Source: Oscillospiraceae bacterium (GTDB lineage Bacteria > Bacillota > Clostridia > Oscillospirales > Oscillospiraceae). From it: a stretch of 5,861 bases of DNA. The stretch lies in assembly GCA_902766215.1 (NCBI GenBank), contig CACXCV010000114.1, forward strand, positions 1 to 5,861, given 5' to 3'. The translations under genes and the position numbers were made by a program. Below are positions 1 through 5,493 of the stretch, piece by piece. Position 1 is the stretch's first letter, and each line of letters starts with the position of its first letter. The notes beneath the pieces are model-generated. The model did no database searches, was not told where the DNA came from, and saw only the letters and a list, made by a program, of their open reading frames with translations.

Positions 1-1
1 C

Positions 2-499
2 AATCCGCTCTTTGTGCCATTCTGGTCGCTGATGGAGCAGAGCTTTCCCCTTTGGGAGCGCCGGGCGCAGGCGGAGCAGCAGCTGCTTCTGCGCCAGCCG
101 GACTATCACTGCGAGGCGCTGCTGCACGACGGCCAGTTTGCCGGGCTGCTGTGCTGGTGGCAGCTGGCACAGACGGCCTATCTGGAGCACCTGGCCATTC
201 TGCCCGCCCTGCGCGGGCATAGCCTGGGCGGGCAGGCCGTAAGGCTGCTGCAATCTGTCTGCCCGTCCATTGTGTTGGAAATCGATCCGCCGATCGACGC
301 CATCTCCCGGCGGCGGCTGGGCTTTTATCAGCGGCTGGGCTTCATTGCCAGCGCCTATGACTATCGGCAGCCCGCCTACCGCGTGGGGATGGACAACGTG
401 CCGCTGCGCCTTCTCTCCTGGCCGCAGGCGCTGACCGAACCGGCGCAGTTTGAGACGCTGCTGCACCAGACGCTGGCACCCTTCGTCTCCCCCGGCTGA
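2..499 (+). CDS. GNAT family N-acetyltransferase, 5' end outside the window
   Basis: Putative acetyl-CoA-dependent N-acetyltransferase; the substrate cannot be told. The frame is open to the left edge, and the early segment FPLWERR looks like the usual GNAT opening of the type 'FPxxERR', so the true start is probably upstream. The GTG at 14 is only an internal candidate and has no visible ribosome binding site. Counting from that GTG, the core is seen as EHLAILPALRGHSLGG (residues 58-73), which is the beta4/acetyl-CoA loop, then LEIDPP (88-93), and RRRLGFYQRLGF (99-110), the conserved C-terminal GNAT helix and strand. The acetyl-CoA loop is slightly unusual because the first glycine of the common RGxGxG pattern is Ser70. 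The gene converges on upp and the two are separated by a hairpin. It is not RimI-like in sequence despite lying near tsa genes. Family assignment is firm; function is unknown. Confidence 0.85.
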   Translation, partial: NPLFVPFWSLMEQSFPLWERRAQAEQQLLLRQPDYHCEALLHDGQFAGLLCWWQLAQTAYLEHLAILPALRGHSLGGQAVRLLQSVCPSIVLEIDPPIDAISRRRLGFYQRLGFIASAYDYRQPAYRVGMDNVPLRLLSWPQALTEPAQFETLLHQTLAPFVSPG

Positions 500-554
500 C
501 CGGCCGCACCGGTATCCGCGCCGATCCGCCGCACAATCCGCAAAAGTCAGCAAA

Positions 555-583
555 ACGCCGGCAGGCTTGCAGCCTGCCGGCGT
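555..583. terminator. Intrinsic terminator between convergent GNAT gene and upp
   Basis: A perfect 12-bp inverted repeat (ACGCCGGCAGGC at 555-566 and its complement at 572-583) encloses a 5-nt loop. On the + strand it is followed by a T-rich stretch ending in six T's (598-603). On the minus strand it is followed by TTTTGCTGACTTTT. It lies 55 nt after the GNAT stop and 28 nt after the upp stop, so it probably ends transcription from both sides. The tails are interrupted rather than pure U-runs, so efficiency is uncertain. Confidence 0.8.
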
Positions 584-611
584 CCGTTTGTTGCCGTCTT
601 TTTTACTTATT

Positions 612-1247
612 TTACTTAGTACCGAAGATGCGGTCGCCTGCATCGCCCAGACCGGGAACGATGTAGGCGTTCTCATTCAGGCACTGATCCACTGCCGCCA
701 CATACAGCTCCACGTCGGGATGCGCCTTCTGCACAGCCTCGATCCCCTCGGGCGCAGCAATGATGTTCATCATACGGATGTTCTTGCAGCCATATTCCTT
801 CATAAAGCTGATGGCCGCCACGGCGCTGCCGCCGGTGGCCAGCATGGGGTCAACAATCAGCACGTCGCGCTCGGCGATGTCAGAGGGCATCTTGCAGTAA
901 TACTTCACCGGCTCATGCGTCTCGGGGTCACGATACAGGCCGATGTGGCCCACCTTGGCGCTGGGGATCAGCGCAGTCACACCGTCAACCATGCCCAGAC
1001 CGGCGCGCAGAATCGGGACAATGGCAATCTTCTTGCCGGAAAGCACCTGCACCTTGGCCTTGCAGATGGGCGTTTCGATTTCGACCTCCTCGGTCGTCAG
1101 GTCACGGGTCGCCTCATAGCACATCAGGCTGGCGATTTCGCCCACGATCTCGCGGAACTCCTTCACGCCGGTGTTCTTGTCGCGCAGAATCGACAGCTTG
1201 TGCTGCAGCAGCGGGTGATTGAGTACATGTACGTGTTGCATTTCCAT
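612..1247 (-). CDS. upp: Uracil phosphoribosyltransferase
   Basis: Cytoplasmic pyrimidine-salvage enzyme that makes UMP and pyrophosphate from uracil and PRPP. From the chosen start the protein has 211 residues, close to the usual 208-210. Visible motifs are VPILRAGLGM (77-86), the PRPP-binding loop VLIVDPMLATGGS (129-141) and the C-terminal uracil-binding segment YIVPGLGDAGDR (195-206), all intact. The ATG at 1247 is preferred because AAAGGGG lies 9 nt upstream. An in-frame ATG at 1268 overlaps the tsaB stop as ATGA and would add seven residues, but it would place that ribosome binding site inside the coding region. An ATG at 1241 would give 209 residues but has poor spacing. It is the last gene of the tsaE-tsaB-upp operon, 17 nt after tsaB, and is followed by a hairpin. 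Confidence 0.96.
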   Translation of the reverse strand: MEMQHVHVLNHPLLQHKLSILRDKNTGVKEFREIVGEIASLMCYEATRDLTTEEVEIETPICKAKVQVLSGKKIAIVPILRAGLGMVDGVTALIPSAKVGHIGLYRDPETHEPVKYYCKMPSDIAERDVLIVDPMLATGGSAVAAISFMKEYGCKNIRMMNIIAAPEGIEAVQKAHPDVELYVAAVDQCLNENAYIVPGLGDAGDRIFGTK

Positions 1248-1264
1248 GATTGTATTCCCCTTTA

Positions 1265-1972
1265 TCATTTCTTTTGAGCTAGCTTTTCAAGGCGTTCCCG
1301 TTCAGCCTGGGACAGGCGCAGATAAAACGGCATCAGGCTGGCCGCCGTTCCGGCCGGCTCGACCTGCAAATGCTTCCATGCGGCCAGCGCCACGCCGGAG
1401 GCACGCTGTATCCGGCAGTGTTCCGGCACCAGCTTCAGGCCGGGATGCTCCTGCCCGATGGCATTATAACACATCTGCGCCCCATCGCCAACCAGGATTA
1501 TATTTCCATCCACTGATGACAGCTCGGCCGACAGGTCTGCCAGCGCAATGGCGCGGTCGGGCGTCAGGCGTTCCACCTGCCCATCCGAAACGCGAAACAG
1601 CGCGTTGTACACCTGCTGCCGCCGGGCGTCCATCACCGGGCAAACAACCGCGTTCTGTCCGGTGTGCAGCATGGCCATGGCCTCCAGCGTGGACACGCCA
1701 AGGCACGGCAGCTCTGCCCCCCAGGCCAGCCCCTTCACCGCCGCCACGCCGATGCGCACGCCGGTAAAGCTCCCCGGCCCGTACGCCGCAGCCAGCACGT
1801 CCACCTGCCCCAGCGTCAGCCCGGCCTGTGCCAGCAGCGCCTCTGCCATCGGCAGCAATGTCACACTGTGCGTCAGGCCGCAGTTCTGATAGCTCTCGGC
1901 CGTTAAGACCCCGTCGGTCAGCAGCGCAGCCGAAGCCGCCTTTGCCGAGCTTTCAAGCGCCAATATCCGCAT
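1265..1972 (-). CDS. tsaB: tRNA N6-threonylcarbamoyladenosine (t6A37) biosynthesis protein TsaB
   Basis: Dimerisation partner of TsaD in the complex that transfers threonylcarbamoyl to A37 of ANN-decoding tRNAs; TsaB itself is a non-catalytic ASKHA-fold protein. The 235-residue product starts MRILALESS, the family's usual first strand. It also carries YGPGSFTGVRIG (64-75), the TsaB signature, DARRQQVY (115-122), and PFYLRLSQAE (215-224) near the C-terminus. The ATG at 1972 is chosen because a run of six G's lies 6 nt upstream; the ATG at 1978 abuts that run with no spacing, so MAMRIL is less likely. The start overlaps the end of tsaE by 20 nt, which suggests translational coupling, and the stop lies 17 nt before upp. 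The minus-strand frame is open further upstream to 2206, but that part is the shadow of tsaE. Confidence 0.96.
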   Translation of the reverse strand: MRILALESSAKAASAALLTDGVLTAESYQNCGLTHSVTLLPMAEALLAQAGLTLGQVDVLAAAYGPGSFTGVRIGVAAVKGLAWGAELPCLGVSTLEAMAMLHTGQNAVVCPVMDARRQQVYNALFRVSDGQVERLTPDRAIALADLSAELSSVDGNIILVGDGAQMCYNAIGQEHPGLKLVPEHCRIQRASGVALAAWKHLQVEPAGTAASLMPFYLRLSQAERERLEKLAQKK

Positions 1973-2390
1973 GGCCATCCCCCCGGTTGATTTCAATGAT
2001 ACGCTGCTGGTCGGTGCCGCCGCGGGAAATGGTGACAATCCAGGCATGCTCCGCCGCCTCCGGCGCGTTTTCGCTCCACTCCAGGCAGCAGACGCCGCCG
2101 CGGGCCAGATAGTCCTCCCAGCCAATGTCCTCCAGCGCCTCGATGCCATCCAGGCGATAGAGATCAAAATGAAACAGCGGCAGGCGGCCCTCATATTCGT
2201 TGACAATGGTATAGGTTGGGCTGGTCACCGGTTCGCAGATGCCAAGGCCGCGGGCCAGGCCGCGCACAAAGGCCGTCTTCCCTGCGCCAAGTCCCCCGCG
2301 AAAGGCCACAACATCGCCCGGCTGCAGCCGGGCCGCCAGCATCTGGCCCACCGCCTCGGTCTCGGCCGGGCTGTTGGTTGTCCGCGTCAT
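1953..2390 (-). CDS. tsaE: tRNA t6A37 biosynthesis ATPase TsaE
   Basis: P-loop ATPase that binds the TsaB-TsaD pair and drives the cycle of t6A tRNA modification. The 145-residue product matches the family length. Motifs in order are the Walker A loop GGLGAGKT (32-39), SPTYTIVNEYEG (57-68), FHFDLYRLD (73-81) with the conserved aspartate, and LEWSEN (103-108), the equivalent of the family's LIEWxE. The ATG at 2390 is chosen because a GGGGAGGGGAG stretch lies 3 nt upstream and the P-loop is then at the usual distance. The same frame is open far upstream (to 3338), but that portion is the antisense of rodA and includes no tsaE homology. It is the first gene of the operon and has its own extended -10 promoter. 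Confidence 0.96.
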   Translation of the reverse strand: MTRTTNSPAETEAVGQMLAARLQPGDVVAFRGGLGAGKTAFVRGLARGLGICEPVTSPTYTIVNEYEGRLPLFHFDLYRLDGIEALEDIGWEDYLARGGVCCLEWSENAPEAAEHAWIVTISRGGTDQQRIIEINRGDGHADIGA

Positions 2391-2427
2391 TGGCTCCCCT
2401 CCCCGCTTCTGTTTACATCCGCAGGCT

Positions 2428-2455
2428 ATCATATCACATCCGGCGCAGAAAGCAA
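2428..2455 (-). promoter_or_regulatory. Predicted sigma-A promoter of tsaE-tsaB-upp
   Basis: On the minus strand the -10 hexamer TATGAT (2433-2428) is preceded by TGa, an extended -10 element, and a TTGCTT -35-like box (2455-2450) lies 16 nt upstream. The hexamer matches the consensus at five of six positions and the -35 box at three. Transcription would begin around 2420 and give a leader of about 30 nt containing the tsaE ribosome binding site. Seen by eye only. Confidence 0.65.
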
Positions 2456-2475
2456 AGCGTGATTTCATCTTTTTG

Positions 2476-2504
2476 TTTACTTTCCTGCGGATCGATGTTA
2501 GGAT
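2476..2504 (+). promoter_or_regulatory. Possible promoter of the rodA-like gene
   Basis: TTTACT (2476-2481) and TAGGAT (2499-2504) are 17 nt apart, each matching the sigma-A consensus at four of six positions. A start near 2511 would leave about 20 nt before the ATG, barely room for the ribosome binding site, and would exclude the AGGAGG at 2505 from the transcript. The match is weak and the real promoter could lie elsewhere in the 141-nt divergent region. Confidence 0.35.
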
Positions 2505-2535
2505 AGGAGGAGATATGTTGGGAGGTGTCTCATGA
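2505..2535 (+). promoter_or_regulatory. Tandem ribosome binding sites with six-codon leader frame before rodA
   Basis: Two Shine-Dalgarno-like sequences occur 16 nt apart: AGGAGG at 2505-2510 and GGAGG at 2521-2525. The first is followed 4 nt later by an ATG (2515) that opens a tiny frame, Met-Leu-Gly-Gly-Val-Ser. Its TGA stop (2533-2535) overlaps the rodA ATG (2532-2534) as ATGA. The second site lies 6 nt before the rodA ATG and clearly serves it. Whether the mini-frame is translated is unknown; its Gly-Gly codons are the second Shine-Dalgarno itself, so it may be accidental. Confidence 0.4.
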
Positions 2536-3704
2536 AGCGCTTTTTCTCCGCAGTGGGTGTGTTTCTGCGTTCGGCAGACATTCCGCTGCTGATCATGTGC
2601 ATCTGCGCCACGGTCTTTGGCATCGTCATGATCTCCAGCGCAGCCGCCTATCAGGGCGCCGCGCACTATGTGCTGATTCAGTCGGTGGCGCTGATTATCG
2701 GCATCGTCGGCTTTATTGTGCTGACGCTGATCGATATTGACATCATCGCCGAGCGGTGGGACCTGCTGCTGATTTTCTCGGTGCTGTTTCTCGGCTCGCT
2801 GTATTTCTTCGGCGTGCAGGGCAACTCCGGCAACAAGAGCTGGCTGCGCCCCAGCTTTCTCCCCTTTGGCCTGCAGCCGGCCGAGATCTGCAAGGTGTTC
2901 TATGTCATCATCCTGGCCAAGCTGCTCAGCCGCAGCGAGCGCAACGTGAACTCCATCTGGTCCGTCGGCCGTGCCGCACTGATTACGCTGGTGCTGATGG
3001 GCGAAATCATGGTCATTTCCGGCGACGACGGCTCGGCGCTGGCCTATGCGGCCATCTTTGTCATTATGATGCTCTGCGCCGGGGTGAATTTTGCCTGGTT
3101 TGGTCTGGGCGCTGCGGCGCTGGCCGTGGCCATTCCTTATGCCTGGCAGTCCGGGCTGATCGATTCCTATCAGAAAGCGCGGCTGATGCTGCCCTACGAC
3201 GCCACCATCGACCCCACCGGCCAGACCGAGCGGTATCAGATGCGGCTGAGCCAGATTTACATCGGCGGCGGCCAGCTGACCGGCCAGGGGCTTTATGCCG
3301 GCAACCAGACCCAGGCCGGTACCCTGCCGGAGCAGCACACCGACTTTATCTTTTCCGTCATTGGCGAAGAGCTGGGCATGATTGGCTGCATTGCGTGCAT
3401 GCTGCTGCTGCTTGCCATCATCATCCGCTGTTTTTATGTGGGCTATAAGGCCAACAGCTACATGAACCGCCTGATCTGCGTCGGCATGGGCGGCATGCTG
3501 CTCTTTCAGGTGTGCATCAACATCGGCATGTGCCTGGGCGTGCTGCCCATCATCGGCCTGACGCTCCCCTTCTTCAGCTATGGCGGCAGTTCAATTGTCA
3601 CCATGTTTGCCGCCGTTGGTGTCGTGTCAGGGATTCACATGCGCCCTGCGCCAGACAGCAGCGCACACTACCTCCGCCCGCCCATTCAGACGCGCCTGGT
3701 CTGA
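2532..3704 (+). CDS. rodA: SEDS-family peptidoglycan glycosyltransferase, RodA/FtsW type
   Basis: Integral membrane polymerase that joins lipid II into glycan strands, normally with a class B penicillin-binding protein as partner. The 390-residue product has about ten hydrophobic segments. SEDS landmarks are QPAE (115-118, usually QPSE), LPEQHTDFIF (265-274) with the presumed catalytic Asp271, GEELG (278-282), and LPFFSYGGSS (345-354). RodA rather than FtsW is favoured by the pattern DPTGQTERY (227-235), the G-N-Q-T-Q segment before LPE, and VCINIGMCLGVLPIIG (327-342) followed by GIHMR at the C-terminus. However, GLTLPF is FtsW-like, so the paralogue call is not certain. The usual QPDxG motif is replaced by SGDDG (163-167). 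GGAGG lies 6 nt before the ATG. No class B penicillin-binding protein gene is adjacent. It is transcribed divergently from tsaE. Confidence 0.9.
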   Translation: MKRFFSAVGVFLRSADIPLLIMCICATVFGIVMISSAAAYQGAAHYVLIQSVALIIGIVGFIVLTLIDIDIIAERWDLLLIFSVLFLGSLYFFGVQGNSGNKSWLRPSFLPFGLQPAEICKVFYVIILAKLLSRSERNVNSIWSVGRAALITLVLMGEIMVISGDDGSALAYAAIFVIMMLCAGVNFAWFGLGAAALAVAIPYAWQSGLIDSYQKARLMLPYDATIDPTGQTERYQMRLSQIYIGGGQLTGQGLYAGNQTQAGTLPEQHTDFIFSVIGEELGMIGCIACMLLLLAIIIRCFYVGYKANSYMNRLICVGMGGMLLFQVCINIGMCLGVLPIIGLTLPFFSYGGSSIVTMFAAVGVVSGIHMRPAPDSSAHYLRPPIQTRLV

Positions 3705-3729
3705 CTCACTTTCGGCTTCCGGCAGACAC

Positions 3730-3762
3730 ATACCGCCCTTTCTTTTTTTGAGAGGGCGGTAT
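3730..3762 (+). terminator. Hairpin with T7 loop after rodA; possible terminator
   Basis: A 13-bp inverted repeat (ATACCGCCCTTTC at 3730-3742 against GAGAGGGCGGTAT at 3750-3762, one T-G wobble) encloses a loop of seven T's. It begins 26 nt after the rodA stop. The U-run sits in the loop, and the tail after the stem is only ATTTC, so it is not a canonical intrinsic terminator. It may still pause or end transcription, or protect the 3' end of the rodA message. Confidence 0.45.
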
Positions 3763-3801
3763 ATTTCATGCGAAACGGCAAAAACTACCTCTGCAACACA
3801 A

Positions 3802-3810
3802 AAAGGAGGT
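3802..3810 (+). promoter_or_regulatory. Very strong ribosome binding site that sets a GTG start
   Basis: AAAGGAGGT matches the 3' end of 16S rRNA over nine bases. Its GGAGG core lies 8 nt before the GTG at 3818. No ATG competes at that spacing, so the GTG is the start of the SLH protein. High translation of a surface protein is a reasonable inference. Confidence 0.85.
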
Positions 3811-3817
3811 TTTTTCC

Positions 3818-5083
3818 GTGTCCCATTTCACTTTTTCTCTGCGGCGCAGGCTCACGCTGCTGTGTATGCTGGCGCTGCTCTGCACGCTGACCGCCCTGCC
3901 TGCTGCGGCCGCTGAGCGCGAAATCGTCTACAACGAAAGCTACAGCTTTTCTTTTGAGGACTTTGCCACCAGCGACGCAGCCGCCGCGCCCCGCGGGATT
4001 CTGCTGACCTCTGTGCCGGAGGAATCCATCGGCTCTGTCTATATCGGCGCCCGAAGGCTCCGCGCCGGCGATGCGCTGGCCGCGTCAGAGCTGACGTCCC
4101 TGCGCTTTGAATCCAGCTGCCTGGGCGACGAGACGGCCGGCCTGTCGTGGATCCCCGTTTTTTCCTCTGCCCCGGCACCTGAGGCCTCGCTGCTGATTCA
4201 CATCGGCAACGGGAAAAATCAGCCCCCCACGGCTGAAAACAGCACCCTGGAGACCTATCGCAACATCTCCATCGACGGCAAGCTGACCTTTTCTGATCCG
4301 GATGACAGCGAGCTGGAGTTTACCGTGATTACCCAGCCAAAGCGCGGCGTTGTCTCGGTCAACCGCGACGGCAGCTATGTCTACTCCCCTGCCAAGAACA
4401 AGGTAGGCAAGGACAGCTTTACCGTCCAGATTGCCGACAGTGCCGGCAACTGTGCCGAGGCCACCGTCCACGTGACCATCATCAAACCCACAGATAAAGC
4501 GACCTTTGCCGATCTGAGCCGCGGCAGCGATCAGTATGTCGCCATGTGGCTCAAGGAGCAGGGCATCTATACCGGCCAGATGCTCTCCGGCACGCGGCTG
4601 TTCCAGCCGGAGCAGGCCGTGACGCGCGGCGAATTTCTGGTCATGGCCATGGACCTGCTGAACATTCCGCCCGCTGACGAGACGCTGTCCACCGGCTTTG
4701 CCGACGAGGAGGACACCCCCGCCTGGCTGCGGCCCTATCTGGTTGCGGCACTGCGCGCCGGCTTTATCAGCGGCGCCGCGTCGCCGGATGGTCTTTGCTT
4801 CCGCCATGACGCGGCGGTTACCCAGGCCGAGGCCGCCGTCATGCTGCGCAACATGCTGGGCCTTGAGCCGGACGGCGTGGTCAGCGTGTTCTCCGGCGAC
4901 GACGTTCCCGCCTGGGCCGCCGAAGCTGTGACCTGTCTGAACAGCTATGGCATCGACCTGCTGAGCCAGCCGGGCAGCCCGGTTACCATGCAGCAGGCCG
5001 CCCATCTGCTTTACCAGCTGCACTCTCTAATGCAGACCGAGCAGCTCTCCGCCAGCCTGCTGGGCTGGGCTGCCGACGCATAA
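3818..5083 (+). CDS. Secreted S-layer-homology protein with cadherin-like domains
   Basis: Predicted exported cell-surface protein of 421 residues. Residues 8-32 form a signal peptide with Arg9-Arg11, a hydrophobic core and a likely signal peptidase I cut after ALPAAAA (near 32). Residues 38-130 form a divergent beta domain with the 'ILLTSVPEESIGSVYIGARRL' kind of strand pattern seen in bacterial cadherin-like domains. Residues 135-222 form a clearer cadherin-like domain: NQPPTAEN opening, FSDPDD, and SYVYSPAKNKVGKDSFTV. Three SLH repeats follow at about 229-283, 294-348 and 358-404. The SLH cell-wall-polymer-binding TRAE motif reads TRGE (269-272), TQAE (335-338) and TMQQ (390-393), so the third repeat is degenerate. 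SLH repeats normally hold a protein to pyruvylated secondary wall polymer. No enzyme domain is seen; a structural or adhesive role is inferred. The start is a GTG behind AAAGGAGGT. A hairpin follows the stop. Confidence 0.9.
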   Translation: MSHFTFSLRRRLTLLCMLALLCTLTALPAAAAEREIVYNESYSFSFEDFATSDAAAAPRGILLTSVPEESIGSVYIGARRLRAGDALAASELTSLRFESSCLGDETAGLSWIPVFSSAPAPEASLLIHIGNGKNQPPTAENSTLETYRNISIDGKLTFSDPDDSELEFTVITQPKRGVVSVNRDGSYVYSPAKNKVGKDSFTVQIADSAGNCAEATVHVTIIKPTDKATFADLSRGSDQYVAMWLKEQGIYTGQMLSGTRLFQPEQAVTRGEFLVMAMDLLNIPPADETLSTGFADEEDTPAWLRPYLVAALRAGFISGAASPDGLCFRHDAAVTQAEAAVMLRNMLGLEPDGVVSVFSGDDVPAWAAEAVTCLNSYGIDLLSQPGSPVTMQQAAHLLYQLHSLMQTEQLSASLLGWAADA

Positions 5084-5091
5084 GCTGCTCT

Positions 5092-5125
5092 CATCCGCCT
5101 GTATCCGCCGGGATGCAGGCGGATG
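5092..5125. terminator. Hairpin between SLH gene and sigK fragment
   Basis: A 15-bp stem (CATCCGCCTGTATCC at 5092-5106 against GGATGCAGGCGGATG at 5111-5125, one T-G wobble) closes on a GCCG loop. On the + strand it is followed by CCTTCTTATTCTG, a moderately T-rich tail, so it most likely terminates the SLH transcript, whose stop is 8 nt upstream. It also begins 5 nt after the sigK fragment's stop on the minus strand, where the following sequence has no U-run. It may stabilise or end both converging messages. Confidence 0.65.
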
Positions 5126-5130
5126 CCTTC

Positions 5131-5493
5131 TTATTCTGTCCCTGTCAGCGCTGCCTCCAGCTTTTGCAGCGCCTTCTTCTCCAGGCGGGAGACATAGCTG
5201 CGGGAAATTCCCAGCAGCACCGCCACGTCCCGCTGTGTCAGTGCCGCTTGCCCGTCCAGCCCATAGCGCAGGCAGACAATGCGCTTTTCCCGCGGGTCAA
5301 GACACTCATCCACCAGCCGGTGCACCAGGGTGCACTGCTCCCGGGTGCTGACGTCCTCAAACAGGTCCTCATCCGAACACAGCACATCCATAAACGACAG
5401 GGCGTTCCCGTCACGGCTGGTTTCAATCATCTCCGACAGCGACACATCCCCCGCCATTTTTTTCTGCGAGCGAAAATGCATGAGGATTTCATT
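5131..5493 (-). CDS. sigK: C-terminal half of sporulation sigma factor SigK (SpoIIIC-like), interrupted gene
   Basis: Encodes 120 residues matching the C-terminal part of SigK, the late mother-cell RNA polymerase sigma factor. Similarity starts abruptly at NEILMHFRSQKK, the end of region 2.4. It continues through DVSL and FMDVL in the region 3 linker, then DPREKRIVCLRYGLDG and the region 4.2 helix-turn-helix LTQRDVAVLLGISRSYVSRL. The SRSYVSR form favours SigK over SigE or SigG. Regions 1.2 to 2.3, about the first 110 residues of the family, are absent. The frame is open upstream to an ATG at 5589, but those residues are not sigma-like and overlap the recombinase gene in another frame. The first in-frame ATG inside the homologous part is at 5481. 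The stop is TAA at 5131-5133. Read alone, the fragment lacks the main core-binding region and should not work as a sigma factor. The best explanation is a sigK gene split by a skin-like element; permanent inactivation is the alternative. Confidence 0.85.
   Translation of the reverse strand, partial: NEILMHFRSQKKMAGDVSLSEMIETSRDGNALSFMDVLCSDEDLFEDVSTREQCTLVHRLVDECLDPREKRIVCLRYGLDGQAALTQRDVAVLLGISRSYVSRLEKKALQKLEAALTGTE
5489..5493 (-). other. Putative crossover core (AATGA) at the border of a skin-like element
   Basis: On the minus strand the sequence reads ATA GCG AAT GAA ATC CTC. SigK similarity begins with the AAT GAA codons (Asn-Glu), while the preceding codons differ from the SigK consensus (Ile-Ala where Ile-Glu is usual) and belong to the recombinase gene. 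AATGA is, from memory, the 5-bp repeat at the borders of the Bacillus subtilis skin element, at this same codon pair of sigK. Only one border is in the window, so the exact crossover is inferred. Confidence 0.7.

Noticed and set aside
2..499. The GNAT gene as RimI, the ribosomal protein acetyltransferase often linked to tsaB
   Set aside because: It is on the opposite strand, outside the tsa operon, and its LEIDPP and RRRLGFYQRLGF segments fit another GNAT subgroup better.
450..1277. Plus-strand open frame of 275 codons across upp
   Set aside because: It is the antisense of upp with a His/Gly/Asp-rich composition typical of shadow frames in GC-rich DNA; the minus strand has clear Upp motifs.
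1973..2206. N-terminal extension of tsaB
   Set aside because: It lies inside tsaE in another frame; the family start MRILALESS and a G-rich ribosome binding site support 1972.
2391..3338. Long N-terminal extension of tsaE in the same minus-strand frame
   Set aside because: It is the antisense of the rodA-like gene, low-complexity, and precedes a good ribosome binding site and ATG at the normal TsaE start.
3748..3776. TTGAGA as a -35 box, or TATATT (3760-3765) as a -10 box, for the SLH gene
   Set aside because: Neither has a partner hexamer at acceptable spacing, and both lie in the hairpin.
4085..5023. Minus-strand open frame of 312 codons under the SLH gene
   Set aside because: Shadow frame: no recognisable domain, while the plus strand has a signal peptide, cadherin-like and SLH repeats.
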